Shown here piece after piece: positions 26,853 to 35,893 of a DNA stretch of 64,000 nt. The stretch is from Spirosoma agri (GTDB lineage Bacteria > Bacteroidota > Bacteroidia > Cytophagales > Spirosomataceae): positions 28,290 to 92,289 of the forward strand of contig NZ_JAAGNZ010000006.1 of the NCBI RefSeq assembly GCF_010747415.1, in the 5' to 3' direction. Position 1 is the stretch's first letter. Each line of letters opens with the position of its first letter. The position numbers were made by a program, and so were the translations under genes. Under the pieces are notes generated by a model. It was not told the origin of the DNA. It did not search any database and saw only the letters and a program-made list of their open reading frames with translations.

Positions 26853-27428
26853 ATGAGTCATTCAACTGAAACCAGCAATATTTTCCAGCGGATGCGAGCG
26901 GGTGAACCGCTCCGAAAAGATGATCCTGACTATGCTCAGTTTTCAGCGGTCGTGGCGCGTACCATACGACTATGTGTCCAGATGAACGCCACGGCCACCG
27001 AGCTGGACCAGGTCCGCAGCCGATTGAGTGACATCATTGGCACCGGGATCGACGAGTCGACCACGATTTTCCCTCCGTTTTACACCAACTTTGGCCAGTT
27101 TATTCATTTGGGTAAAAACGTCTTTATCAACCACAACTGTTCGTTTCTGGATATTGGTGGCATCACGATAGAAGACGACGTGCAGATTGGCCCCAGCGTC
27201 AAGCTTACGTCTGAAAATCACCCGTTAGACCCCACTGACCGCAAAACAGTCATTCTCCAGCCCATTCTGATCAAACGGAATGCCTGGATTGGTGCAGGAG
27301 CTACTATTTTACCGGGCGTTACGGTTGGCGAAAACGCCATCGTGGCAGCGGGTGCGGTTGTAAGCCGGGACGTACCACCCAATACGGTGGTTGCTGGGAT
27401 ACCGGCAAAAGTGGTGAAGACACTGTAG
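26853..27428 (+). CDS. hexapeptide-repeat sugar O-acetyltransferase
   Basis: A 191-residue acetyltransferase of the maltose/galactoside type. The left-handed beta-helix region (about 80-185) shows INHNCSFLDIGGITIEDDVQ, IGPSVKLTSENHPLD with the catalytic His, NAWIGAGATILPGVTVG and ENAIVAAGAVVSRDVPPNTV, ending in GIPAKVVKTL. The N-terminal part (FQRMRAGEP...DYAQ) matches the Mac domain. ATG 26853 is chosen because the upstream part of the frame overlaps the previous gene and has no family homology. The acceptor is unknown. Confidence 0.9.
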   Translation: MSHSTETSNIFQRMRAGEPLRKDDPDYAQFSAVVARTIRLCVQMNATATELDQVRSRLSDIIGTGIDESTTIFPPFYTNFGQFIHLGKNVFINHNCSFLDIGGITIEDDVQIGPSVKLTSENHPLDPTDRKTVILQPILIKRNAWIGAGATILPGVTVGENAIVAAGAVVSRDVPPNTVVAGIPAKVVKTL

Positions 27429-27452
27429 TTGAAGCAACAGAAAACTAGCCAA

Positions 27453-27995
27453 ATGATTATGGAAAATTCAAGCCACTACAGGACAGCCCACTTTTCAGGC
27501 TATTTCGTAGTAACCCCGCAATTAATAAACATAGCCCGCACGAGTATACTGCTGTTGGTCGTCCTGATTGCAATTACTCCTCTAGCCATAGGACAAAGAA
27601 GTAATGTCATTACGGGTTCGCAGGCAGCGAAGCGAGGCCCCGCCGACACGTTTACGGGAACTGTTTGGGTAACGAGCCTTGTCCCCAATGACTCGATCTT
27701 TACGACTATTTCCGGCAGTGTCGCTTTTGAGAAGGGTGCGCGCTCGAACTGGCATTCTCATCCGACCGGGCAGATCCTCATTGTTACGGATGGGATCGGT
27801 TATCATCAGATCAAAGGGGAGCCCAGGCAACTGATTCACAAAGGTGATGTGGTTAAATGTCCACCCAATGTGGTTCACTGGCACGGAGCCAGCCCTGGTA
27901 GTAAGATGACTCACCTGTATATTATTCCGAATACGGAGAAAGGCATTGTCACGTGGCTTCAGCCCGTTACGGATGCGGAGTATAGCCAAAAATAA
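27453..27995 (+). CDS. cupin domain protein, exported or membrane-anchored
   Basis: A 180-residue protein with one N-terminal hydrophobic segment (about 25-47, SILLLVVLIAITPLAIG) acting as signal or anchor, then a single cupin domain. Metal ligands are visible as NWHSHPTGQILIV, then the second motif with CPPNVVHWHGA. Such periplasmic cupins are often found beside carboxymuconolactone-decarboxylase-like proteins, as here. An upstream TTG gives 8 more residues; the ATG at 27453 is preferred. Activity is unknown. Confidence 0.85.
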   Translation: MIMENSSHYRTAHFSGYFVVTPQLINIARTSILLLVVLIAITPLAIGQRSNVITGSQAAKRGPADTFTGTVWVTSLVPNDSIFTTISGSVAFEKGARSNWHSHPTGQILIVTDGIGYHQIKGEPRQLIHKGDVVKCPPNVVHWHGASPGSKMTHLYIIPNTEKGIVTWLQPVTDAEYSQK

Positions 27996-28181
27996 GTTGA
28001 CTAGCAATGGTCGTTCGATCTGTCCAGACTATCATTGTTCGATAAATTTACATAGCTCGAACCTCGGCCCTTATTCATCTGCTGGTAGCTGTTCTGGTTG
28101 CTTAACATGTTCAGAATCAGTCTTCGTAAGAGCCATCCATCAGGCAACTCAAGACGACTAAAAGTTAGCTACCCTACTGTT

Positions 28182-28982
28182 ATGCGCGATCATAAAGTCA
28201 CCTCAACCTCTGGGAACTTAACGGGTTTACTCACTCAGGTATTGATTCTATTCATTTTATTTGTCAGTATAAGTTATCCTATGCACGCGCAGACCAAGTC
28301 TACTGAATCTTTAGATGCCAAACAGCAGTCTATCGTAACAATTTCGGCGCTAACTACTATGGGCGACATTCCGAAGCTCAAACAAGCGCTGAACGCCGGG
28401 CTTGACGTAGGCCTGACAATCAATGAAATCAAGGAAGAGCTCGTTCAACTCTATGCCTACTGTGGCTTTCCCCGCAGTCTGAATGGCATTAATGCGTTGA
28501 TGGCCGTTGTTGACCATCGGAAAGCTATGGGTAAAAACGACTCCCTTGGTAAAGACGCTACACCGATTGACCAGAAGGCCGATAAATACACCGTTGGCAA
28601 GAAAACCCTGGAAGTGCTGATGGGTAAACCGGACATCACGGCCGAGATGGGTGCCAATGCCTTTGCGCCGGTCATCGATACCTTTCTAAAAGAACACCTG
28701 TTTGCCGACATCTTCAGTCGCGATGTGCTAACGTATCGTCAGCGGGAACTGGTCACCATTTCGAGTCTTGCTAGCATGGTCGGTGTTGAGTCCCAGTTGC
28801 AGTTTCATATGGGAGCAGGCCTACAGGTAGGCCTCAACGAAGCGCAACTCAAGGGACTGATTTCGCTGATTGAAACTAGCGTCGGTAAACAACAAGCTGA
28901 TACCGCTCAGCAGGTCCTGGCCAAGGTTCTAGACGCGCGAGAGCCTACTAAGAAACATTTCGAGTTACTTGACAGAAACTGA
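28182..28982 (+). CDS. carboxymuconolactone decarboxylase family protein, exported
   Basis: A 266-residue protein with a signal peptide (LILFILFVSISYPMHAQ) and two copies of the all-helical CMD/AhpD-like domain (about 45-115 and 150-250). Repeated signatures are TISALTTMGDIPKLKQAL with YAYCGFPRSLNGINAL, and TISSLASMVGVESQL with GLNEAQLKGLISL. Only the first copy keeps a Cys in the active-site helix. ATG 28182 is chosen because it places the signal peptide near the start. It follows the cupin gene, a pairing common in Bacteroidota; probably a peroxide or lactone related function, not proven. Confidence 0.87.
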   Translation: MRDHKVTSTSGNLTGLLTQVLILFILFVSISYPMHAQTKSTESLDAKQQSIVTISALTTMGDIPKLKQALNAGLDVGLTINEIKEELVQLYAYCGFPRSLNGINALMAVVDHRKAMGKNDSLGKDATPIDQKADKYTVGKKTLEVLMGKPDITAEMGANAFAPVIDTFLKEHLFADIFSRDVLTYRQRELVTISSLASMVGVESQLQFHMGAGLQVGLNEAQLKGLISLIETSVGKQQADTAQQVLAKVLDAREPTKKHFELLDRN

Positions 28983-29255
28983 TATGGGCTCTTCGAGAAT
29001 CATTGCCGTACTGGAAAGCTAAATCGAAAGCTACAATGCAAGTCCAATCGACTGGTAAATCGTCGTGTTTAAGACTTGTGTTATGAATTTAACAGGGATT
29101 AAGCCCCCCTCCCTCGCTCAAAATCGTTCAATTAACGGTCAATACTTCGAGTTTCTGGACTCGCTTACGCTTTGTAAAACAAGCAGTTGGCTTTGTTTTG
29201 ACCACCTAACCCGGCAATCGTTCAGAAAAACGTCCCTTTGATTTTAAGATTAGTT

Positions 29256-29717
29256 TCAGAGTTGTAGGCGCCGAAGAACCTCCATAATCTGAATCATCTG
29301 CTCCGGTTTCCAGAGGTCACTCCGACTAAATCGTGCATACGCCTGTTGATAGGGAATTTTGGCCTGCTTAAGGACTAACCCAATATTTTTTGTATTCTGT
29401 AATCGCTGGGATAGCTCCAACTGAGCCTGTTGAAAGTCGAGCACAATCTGCTTATCCTGTGCATCGCCCAGCGCATTGATAACGTTCGTTGAGTCTTCTG
29501 AGGTAAGTAGTCGATGTCCAAGTTTCTTTAAATAGATCGTTGCTGGTGAGCCCGAAAGCAGATCATCCGAAGCCTGGGTGACTAGTTCACTGGCTTTGAG
29601 CAGGACGGTACTATAGTTCTTGGCAGCATCTATAATCTGCTCTTCAGCGGCTCCAAATGGCATATAATGTAATATTGATGGGGCCAATATTACAAAATTT
29701 ACAAAATATGCCTCCAT
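29256..29717 (-). CDS. hypothetical protein
   Basis: Up to 153 residues; an internal ATG at 29663 would give 135 and removes the overlap with the upstream gene. The protein is largely alpha-helical, with no signal peptide. I do not recognise it. A 9-bp inverted repeat (29668-29676 and 29686-29694) lies directly upstream of the internal start and could be an operator or ribosome-site hairpin. Last gene of a two-gene leftward pair. Confidence 0.5.
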   Translation of the reverse strand: MEAYFVNFVILAPSILHYMPFGAAEEQIIDAAKNYSTVLLKASELVTQASDDLLSGSPATIYLKKLGHRLLTSEDSTNVINALGDAQDKQIVLDFQQAQLELSQRLQNTKNIGLVLKQAKIPYQQAYARFSRSDLWKPEQMIQIMEVLRRLQL

Positions 29718-30112
29718 TTTTCACGATCAGTGGTCGAATAAAACTTAATCAATAGGGCTAATAAGCACATACTAGCCTCCTCCGCTTTAGAAAGTGGACG
29801 AAATGTGGATAGATCTTCTAGGTGTATGAGCCGCCAAACGCCTTCCAGGCTGGCCACTAGCGCAGGCGTATCCAGTGGTACTACCGGATTGGCTTGGTTA
29901 CGTTCCCAAATCTGGCGGTTTATCCCGAGCCGCGCGCAGCGTGATTCATGATAGAGTTGCCACCAAGATTTAACAATGACCCGTAAATGGATGAGAGGCC
30001 GGCTCGCAAATATCGCTGGGATGTTATATAAGGCCCAGCGCTTGGCAAGTTCAGTTTCAACGGACCAAAACAAGGATTCTACCTGGTAAATAATAGGTGA
30101 ATTTTCCGCCAT
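29699..30112 (-). CDS. hypothetical protein
   Basis: A 137-residue protein read from the ATG at 30112; a longer frame upstream adds 20 residues with no supporting feature. It is Trp-rich and helical, with no recognised motif. Its end overlaps the start of the next leftward frame by 19 bases if the longer start of that gene is used. These two genes mark the change from the rightward enzyme region to leftward accessory genes. Confidence 0.5.
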   Translation of the reverse strand: MAENSPIIYQVESLFWSVETELAKRWALYNIPAIFASRPLIHLRVIVKSWWQLYHESRCARLGINRQIWERNQANPVVPLDTPALVASLEGVWRLIHLEDLSTFRPLSKAEEASMCLLALLIKFYSTTDREKWRHIL

Positions 30113-30501
30113 ACGTGAATGGGAATTAAACATACAGGACGAATGAAAGATTATGTATTGTAAGGTACACATAGGCTTCGTATGGAGAAGAAAGCCATTT
30201 AGGTATACTGGGAGTTAAAGTATTTGTTAGGATAAAAATCCGATTTCAAGGCTTTTTATTGTGAATTTGATTAACGAAAACCAAAGCATCGGATTGGACT
30301 ATAGGTCATCCTTTAAAGCATTTTTGTTGATTTGATTTTAGAGTTTATTGTCGTTGTTTATTGGAATTAACTGTAGACTAATTAGCCTTAACCTATTGTG
30401 AGTAAAATACCGTCGGCCGGTCAAGAGAAAAATAGGTGTAAATCATTTGAATGATGTTAATCGGAATAAATCAAACGATTTCATTTAAACTGAAGTCGAG
30501 A
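30113..30501. other. AT-rich intergenic region
   Basis: About 390 AT-rich bases between leftward genes. No gene, clear hairpin or promoter was identified. It could include the left boundary of the conjugative element, but no attachment-site repeat is visible. Confidence 0.4.
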
Positions 30502-31158
30502 TTAATCTAAAGATAGGATTGGCCGTTCAACCGGCTCTTTATGTGGCCGATCTTCCCATTTATACACCTCGACCAGGGTAATGCCCCGCTCGGCCATCGC
30601 CTGTAGCTCTTCATCAGATTCTGTTCCCTTTACCACGTATTCAATTCGTTCTGGACAGAACGCCATAAAAATCCCTGGCTTCAGCTCGGTACCGTTTGGA
30701 CCGTTAAAAGGCGTTTTTGCATGAGCCAGTAACACCCAGTCAACGCCAACAGCAAAGTCCTTCGGCACAAAGGGTAACCGCTTAGAAATGCCCTGTAATA
30801 CAGATTCCTTGGCAAAAAATTCAGGGGTTTTGTAAAACTTCTCCCCTACCCACATCAGGCCATAGCGTTTGATCAGAGGGGAACTAAAGGGAAAACAGCC
30901 CAATTGGACCGTTCCCCCTTCACCCGTTACCTGACACCGTGACGAATGGCATGGTGCATCTTGAATCAATGCCGACGATACCCAGCTGTAGCACCGGTTG
31001 AACTCAATCCCGGCTCCGCAGCAAGGGCAAATCGTTAGCTCGATGGGCAGCTTACCACAGGAATTTGATCCCCTTCCGGAAACGAAGTACAGCACACCCT
31101 TCTGGCGGTAACCGCAACCTCGCCGTTTCTCATATCGTTTTTCAATAGCGTATGTCAT
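30502..31158 (-). CDS. hypothetical Cys-rich protein
   Basis: A 218-residue protein with a basic N-terminus (EKRYEKRRGCGYRQKG) and Cys pairs that look zinc-binding: RGCGYR, NSCGKL, and CPCC at about 43-46, followed by Cys residues around 68-75. No enzyme motif is visible. It is the last of a leftward run of accessory genes, 11 bases after the next upstream gene, so co-transcribed. Function unknown; nucleic-acid binding is a guess from the basic and Cys-rich character. Confidence 0.7.
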   Translation of the reverse strand: MTYAIEKRYEKRRGCGYRQKGVLYFVSGRGSNSCGKLPIELTICPCCGAGIEFNRCYSWVSSALIQDAPCHSSRCQVTGEGGTVQLGCFPFSSPLIKRYGLMWVGEKFYKTPEFFAKESVLQGISKRLPFVPKDFAVGVDWVLLAHAKTPFNGPNGTELKPGIFMAFCPERIEYVVKGTESDEELQAMAERGITLVEVYKWEDRPHKEPVERPILSLD

Positions 31159-31169
31159 AGTGGTCTGGA

Positions 31170-31508
31170 TTAAGAAAATAGAGATGTCTGAACCATTTCA
31201 TTTGGATGGACTGGCGCAGGTGATTGCGTAGGCTCAAACCTTCCCCGTAGTTCGTAGAGGTTGAATTGAATCAGATCGCTCACCCCGGCAGAAAAGCCGC
31301 TACTGGAATAGGCGGGGTGCAGATAAGATACCAATGGGCGGCAACGAGGAAACTTCAGATTAGCTTTATGTACCGTCGTTTCCAGGTATTTTTTGAAGGC
31401 TTTCGGGTCCTCGACCGTCAGGCACTCCAGCGACTTAAGCTGCTTGCTGAGGTATTCTTGCAGCCGATTCTTCGCATTATAGGAATTGGTGATTTTAGCG
31501 AAATACAT
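31170..31508 (-). CDS. hypothetical protein
   Basis: A 112-residue basic protein without a recognised family. Helical N-terminal half (NAKNRLQEYLSKQLKSLECL), then a Pro/Ser-rich tail that ends MVQTSLFS, a short hydrophobic/Phe-containing end resembling sliding-clamp or SSB-binding tails (QTSLF is close to the QxxLF clamp motif). It follows the nuclease-like gene by 12 bases in the same operon. Confidence 0.65.
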   Translation of the reverse strand: MYFAKITNSYNAKNRLQEYLSKQLKSLECLTVEDPKAFKKYLETTVHKANLKFPRCRPLVSYLHPAYSSSGFSAGVSDLIQFNLYELRGRFEPTQSPAPVHPNEMVQTSLFS

Positions 31509-31520
31509 GGCAGTGAAGAG

Positions 31521-32147
31521 TTAGACTAGTGAGGAATCAAGTTGCCAAGAGGAAGGGATAAAGCCTTCACGCTGAATGCCGCGCAGTAAGCCTTGATACT
31601 TTTTACGGCCCCCTTCAACGCATCCCCGGCAGGCCGATGCTTCAAAGTAAAACACCTCATAAGGAGCCTGTTTGGTTACTCCAATGATGACAAATCGCTT
31701 TGCATTCGGTGTTCCATCCAGATAGAAAGCTGCCTGACGGTCATAGTTGTAATCCTCACAGCTTTTCAGAAACTCACCATAGGATTTACAACTGGTCGTC
31801 TTGATATCAACAATCAGCTCATAGTCTGCTACCCATATATCAGTCTGGGCCTTGCAGGGAAGTCCCGTCAGTTTGTCTACCCATAGTTGTACCTGCTCGA
31901 CCTGAGCCGTTTCCAGTACAGAGCGTACAAACTTGTTTTGCAGAGCTGCTTCCCGCATGGCCTTGAGTTGATTATCCATTTTGGGCGTTACGTCAGAAGG
32001 AGCCTGAGCTTGCAGTAATAGGGAATGGTAGAGCGTCCCAAATACCTGAGCCGCACCGGATGGTTTAACGGCCTTATTACTGAAAAGTCGGTTACGAAAC
32101 TCACCTAAATCCGAGTTAGCATACCGGGGCATTGTACGGTAATTCAT
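31521..32147 (-). CDS. PD-(D/E)XK exonuclease-like protein
   Basis: A 208-residue RecB/YqaJ-like nuclease. Visible motifs are GTLYHSLLL with H41, E84, D103 in TDIWVADYELIVDIKTT, the core D114-I-K116, and YDRQAAFYLDG with Q138. These are the usual residues of lambda-exonuclease or Cas4-type nucleases encoded on phages and conjugative elements, often for recombination. No single-strand annealing protein is recognised beside it; the 35101 gene is a candidate partner by size only. Confidence 0.82.
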   Translation of the reverse strand: MNYRTMPRYANSDLGEFRNRLFSNKAVKPSGAAQVFGTLYHSLLLQAQAPSDVTPKMDNQLKAMREAALQNKFVRSVLETAQVEQVQLWVDKLTGLPCKAQTDIWVADYELIVDIKTTSCKSYGEFLKSCEDYNYDRQAAFYLDGTPNAKRFVIIGVTKQAPYEVFYFEASACRGCVEGGRKKYQGLLRGIQREGFIPSSWQLDSSLV

Positions 32148-32237
32148 GATTGGAAAGGGGAATATATGTTAGAGAAGAAGCTATCAATCAGTTGTAAACC
32201 AATTCATGTGAGTAATTGAGTTGATACATTAGTAGGA

Positions 32238-32579
32238 CTATACATACAGAAAAGGCTCGGTATGGATAGAACCCAGCCAATTAAGCTGCTTAATCGCTTC
32301 GTCAATCGTTGTTACGGGCTCTACTGTGCCGCCCTCGTCATCAGTACCGGTTAGTAGGGCAACGCCATGAATTGGATTAGACCCGTTAAAGGAAAATGCG
32401 GCTGGCTGTGGCTCCAAATCCAGTGCCTCATCATCAACCGTTAAGGAATCACCATTGTCCTGACGCGCGCAGACATCAATCAGACGGCAATCCAGGAGTC
32501 GGTACAGGTCACCAAGTAATCCGGTGCTTTCCACAGCCTCAACAGTCTGCGTTTGGGGGTCGATTTTAATAAGTCTCAT
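32238..32579 (-). CDS. DUF3846-like protein
   Basis: A 113-residue acidic protein beginning MRLIKIDPQTQTVE, with the pattern of phage/element DUF3846 proteins (start strand, LYRLLDCRLIDVC, then an acidic centre and GVALLTGTDDEGG). These small proteins are common on mobile elements and their function is not known. The assignment is by pattern only. It lies 90 bases upstream of the nuclease-like gene. Confidence 0.55.
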   Translation of the reverse strand: MRLIKIDPQTQTVEAVESTGLLGDLYRLLDCRLIDVCARQDNGDSLTVDDEALDLEPQPAAFSFNGSNPIHGVALLTGTDDEGGTVEPVTTIDEAIKQLNWLGSIHTEPFLYV

Positions 32580-32975
32580 TATTCTTATGTTTGATTATTA
32601 TATCAAAGATAAGAAATTTACATTAAAACAAATAATAAAATATATATTAATGTAAAATGTGCGTTTGATTTATCATCGCCATACCCTTTCGAACAACCTC
32701 ATGTACCTTTACTAGACTTTGGAATATTGAGACATTCAGTCTTAAATTCTTATGTTTGAATAACAATGTAGAAGCCAGCTGGTGTCCGGCTGGCTTCTCT
32801 TATTTGAATTCCCCGATACGTGTATCGTTACTTGGCTTAATTTCCTTTATTCAACTTTTCTCACCAGCTGGAATCACGCTTACAAATCACTTATCGAGTA
32901 ACCCTGTACTCTCCCTTCGATAGTCAGTATTTATCAAGATAACAAATAAATGCCATCCCGAACCTTTTCATCGAA
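32580..32975. other. intergenic region between MTase and DUF3846-like gene
   Basis: About 395 bases, AT-rich on its left side, with no gene. It holds a strong hairpin at 32770-32798 (listed separately) and must contain the promoter for the leftward 32579-30502 genes. Confidence 0.45.
32770..32798 (-). terminator. hairpin terminator downstream of the adenine methyltransferase
   Basis: A 13-bp stem with one G-U mismatch and a 3-base loop, AGAAGCCAGCTGG pairing with CCGGCTGGCTTCT. It lies about 180 bases past the methyltransferase stop. No marked T run follows in either direction, so strength is uncertain. Confidence 0.5.
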
Positions 32976-34376
32976 TTAACTGGGTAGCCAGTTCTTACCC
33001 TGGCAGGCTTTTATATTGAATGTAGACCAAAGGCGTTCATCCTTGAAACGCAGGTGTAGCGTGCCTTTTTTGAAGCATCGAAACAGAAAGAACTGGCTGT
33101 CATGTTCGTCGGTATCTCCGATTTTCACTTTGCCAATAAGCCGTTCGAGCGATCCTATTTTATCATAATCCAAACCTGTCAGATAACACATTACTTTCTC
33201 GATGTCGGCAAACTCCCGGTACCGGTGGTAATTCGTGCTGTAGTAAGTAGACCAACGTATATCCCCTAGATAGCCCGGAAGAATCACTTTCTTGTTGACC
33301 TTCCAGGCCTCGTTCGTTTTCCAGCCTTCAACATGGCAGCGGTTCTCCTTATGGTACTGGGTGAATTTGTCGAATACATCCACAATCGCCCGTTGCATGA
33401 TGCCTTCCCGATTAGACAGAATTTGAAAGATGACTTGTATCAGGTTTTCGCGCGTCAGATCCATTGCCCCCTGCGCCTTTTTATATTTTTCAAAGTCGGT
33501 CATTACCCCATTGGTCAGGTATTTACTCATATTGAGTTTACCCAAAATATTAGACCAGGCATCGGCTTTAAATCGTGTCAGAAATTGATTGTAAGCGATC
33601 TTTGGATTTGGATCTAATGTTTCCTCGACCAGCTTAATTATGCCAACGTGAGGATTCAGCAGGCCACCAGAATAGAACTCTATTTCCTTCCGTGCTTTGA
33701 CATAATTCACATAGGCCGTTTTCACTTTTTCGTACTGGCGTAGCATGGCCCCGGTTAGATCGGACATGGCCAGCTCACTGGTTACGGTTTCCTCGCTGAA
33801 ATCCGCGTGTTGCTCGTCGGTGGCTCCATCGAATGAAAAATCAAACCGGGGGCTGCTATCCTCTTTATGCAGCCGAACCATAACCACGTCAACCAGGGTA
33901 CGCCTGGCGGCCTGACTGAATGCTTGTCCTACTTCCTCGACCGTGCCATGATCCTCGACGATTCGGGCTAACTGCTGACGCTTGGCCGTACAGGGATTAC
34001 GAAGCGTTTCCCGGTTGAGCAAACAGGTTATATCTCCCTCAATTAGAATGTCCCATGCCTTTAATAAATGTTCATCCCCATTACTGAAGGGTGGATTCAT
34101 CAGGATCAGGTCAAACAGGTAATCACCTGAATAGGTCAGGAAATCATTATGAATGACCTTGTAATCCTTTCCCTGCAAGGTGTATGTCAGTTCGGGGTCT
34201 TTCTCAATAGCATACAAATTGTTTTTCTGTCCGCTTCGGCCACGGCTGATATAGTCAAGAATGGCCCCTCCACCCGCTTGGGGGTCCAAAATCTGGGCTT
34301 TCGATAACCGGTTATAATAGGGGCTAATCATTCGGCTAATCAAAAAGTCCGGCGTTGGGTAGTAGTCGGGATTCAT
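32976..34376 (-). CDS. DNA adenine methyltransferase with DUF4942 domain
   Basis: A 466-residue protein. The N-terminal methyltransferase has SAM motif ILDPQAGGGAIL (29-40) and catalytic motif NPPF (94-97), typical of N6-adenine enzymes. The C-terminal part (about 240-466) looks like DUF4942, including NYHRYREFADIEKV, TGLDYDKIGSLERLIG and FRCFKKGTLHLRFKDERLW. This fusion occurs on Bacteroidota and other conjugative elements and is thought to protect transferred DNA from host restriction. No cognate nuclease is next to it, so it looks like an orphan modification enzyme. Confidence 0.85.
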   Translation of the reverse strand: MNPDYYPTPDFLISRMISPYYNRLSKAQILDPQAGGGAILDYISRGRSGQKNNLYAIEKDPELTYTLQGKDYKVIHNDFLTYSGDYLFDLILMNPPFSNGDEHLLKAWDILIEGDITCLLNRETLRNPCTAKRQQLARIVEDHGTVEEVGQAFSQAARRTLVDVVMVRLHKEDSSPRFDFSFDGATDEQHADFSEETVTSELAMSDLTGAMLRQYEKVKTAYVNYVKARKEIEFYSGGLLNPHVGIIKLVEETLDPNPKIAYNQFLTRFKADAWSNILGKLNMSKYLTNGVMTDFEKYKKAQGAMDLTRENLIQVIFQILSNREGIMQRAIVDVFDKFTQYHKENRCHVEGWKTNEAWKVNKKVILPGYLGDIRWSTYYSTNYHRYREFADIEKVMCYLTGLDYDKIGSLERLIGKVKIGDTDEHDSQFFLFRCFKKGTLHLRFKDERLWSTFNIKACQGKNWLPS

Positions 34377-34392
34377 AGAAAAAGGGTTCTGG

Positions 34393-34438
34393 CTTACCCC
34401 TGACTTACCTTATTTGATAGGGGTAAGTCAGGGGTAAG
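34393..34438. repeat. 17-bp perfect hairpin containing GGGGTAAGT repeats
   Basis: Arms 34393-34409 and 34422-34438 are perfect reverse complements with a 12-base spacer. Each arm is itself built of two related words (GGGGTAAGT twice in tandem on the right arm). It sits in the 67 bases between a leftward gene stop and the methyltransferase start, where it could act as terminator/attenuator or as an operator. Confidence 0.7.
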
Positions 34439-34443
34439 TGCTG

Positions 34444-35025
34444 TTAGTCGTCAGATAAAAGAAAGGTTGCTCTTGCACCCACAAAGCCATTTTTAAGGTA
34501 GTCGGGTAAACTATCCACGAGGTTTCTGTACGCTTCCGAACCCATACGGTTTAGTATATACGTCTCGTGAATGATCCCGACCGCGTGTATTTTCTCAGTC
34601 AGTTTAATGTGCAGGGCTGCGGCTTCTGGACCGCTTAAACGTTGAGGCTTGAAACCGCCTGTTAATCGGTGCTGAATCAGATCAGCAAATGGGTTACCCT
34701 GCTGGGTATAAATGGGGCCGTACTTTCCGCATGTTGCCCACCGGCTCAATAAGCTCTCAATTACTTCGGGATTGGCTATGCGGATGCCGTCAATAGCCAG
34801 CACGGCACGAGCCGAAAACAGAACGGCAAAATAGGCTTGGGGAAATGACCAGTTTAGGGACGCATTCAAAAAATCGCGGTCGGAACAGACTGGTTTAATG
34901 CGTAGGGCTAATTCTGCGCTCCAAGCGTTCAGGAGTAGTTTACCAACACTGGTCTGCTCCGGGCATTTACTGGTAGCTCCGGGCATTTGCTGGGCAGCTT
35001 CGAGCGTTTTGATTAATTCAGACAT
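34444..35025 (-). CDS. hypothetical protein
   Basis: A 193-residue protein read from the ATG at 35025; an upstream GTG would add 11 residues. Mostly helical with two Cys (KCPEQ, VCSDRD), no signal peptide or known motif. It is in the leftward accessory run, followed by a hairpin and the methyltransferase gene. Not recognised. Confidence 0.65.
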   Translation of the reverse strand: MSELIKTLEAAQQMPGATSKCPEQTSVGKLLLNAWSAELALRIKPVCSDRDFLNASLNWSFPQAYFAVLFSARAVLAIDGIRIANPEVIESLLSRWATCGKYGPIYTQQGNPFADLIQHRLTGGFKPQRLSGPEAAALHIKLTEKIHAVGIIHETYILNRMGSEAYRNLVDSLPDYLKNGFVGARATFLLSDD

Positions 35026-35100
35026 AAAAGTGAGGTTTGGCCGGTCGCTGGCTATCACAGCACAGGCTGCCCTGCTCAGCGACCGGAACCATTTAATTGA

Positions 35101-35814
35101 TTAAGCTTCTCCGTTGCCGATCTGATAAACTTCTTCGACTGCTCCGCGTACTTCGCTATAGGTTACACCTTCGGGCAATTCTTCGAGGGCTTCACCCTGC
35201 AAAAGCGGGTTATAGAAATGGAAGGCTGTTTTTATATTGGCTATGTCGGTTAAGGTTTCCTGCCGGAAAATCTTCACCTCCTCAGAAAACAGCTTTAATT
35301 CGGCTGAACGCTGTATATCAGCCATTTTATAGCTGAACGTAGCAATGTAATAGGTGCCTTTGGGCTGGCTCTTGGTATACTCTTTCTTCTCGGCTAAGGC
35401 AGTAATTACCACATCAGCCAACGTCAGATCGTCATAGTATAAGGGTTCGATCAGTCGGAAAATGTTATCGACGCTGTACCCATGAAACAGCACGGAGGAA
35501 ACACAATCTTTCTCATCAATAAAGAAGATTTCAGCCCAGTTTTTTGTACCCATATTCAGTATGTTATCCGTAAAAATCCTCCACGTGATAGGCTGAAAGG
35601 TGAGCGTACGCCCTAGCTTTTCCGTACCATTGATATTAAAAACGCCCTCTTTGGCATCAAAGCGATACTGGCGCGGATGCCCTTCTAAATACTTGTATTT
35701 GTTTATTACTTCTCCGGTTGACTCCCGGATAATCTGGTAAGGTTTCAGCGTTGGTTGGGCTGTGTGGCTGGTTTCCTCGGCTGAAACTTGGGCGGTCGTT
35801 GATTGCTTTGCCAT
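35101..35814 (-). CDS. hypothetical protein of the accessory module
   Basis: A 237-residue soluble protein with a low-complexity N-terminus (Thr/Ala/Gln, 1-22), then a mixed alpha/beta region with ITWRIFTDNILNMGTKNWAEIFFID and a helical C-terminus. No catalytic motif is recognised. Size and company (RecB-like nuclease, methyltransferase) would allow a single-strand DNA binding or annealing role, but no sequence evidence proves it. Confidence 0.65.
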   Translation of the reverse strand: MAKQSTTAQVSAEETSHTAQPTLKPYQIIRESTGEVINKYKYLEGHPRQYRFDAKEGVFNINGTEKLGRTLTFQPITWRIFTDNILNMGTKNWAEIFFIDEKDCVSSVLFHGYSVDNIFRLIEPLYYDDLTLADVVITALAEKKEYTKSQPKGTYYIATFSYKMADIQRSAELKLFSEEVKIFRQETLTDIANIKTAFHFYNPLLQGEALEELPEGVTYSEVRGAVEEVYQIGNGEA

Positions 35815-35893
35815 GTTGGTAAATGAGATGTATCTGAAAAGTAAAAAGTGAAGAAGTGGCCGGATTAAACCCGCTCCGGCCTACGGTTATTCA

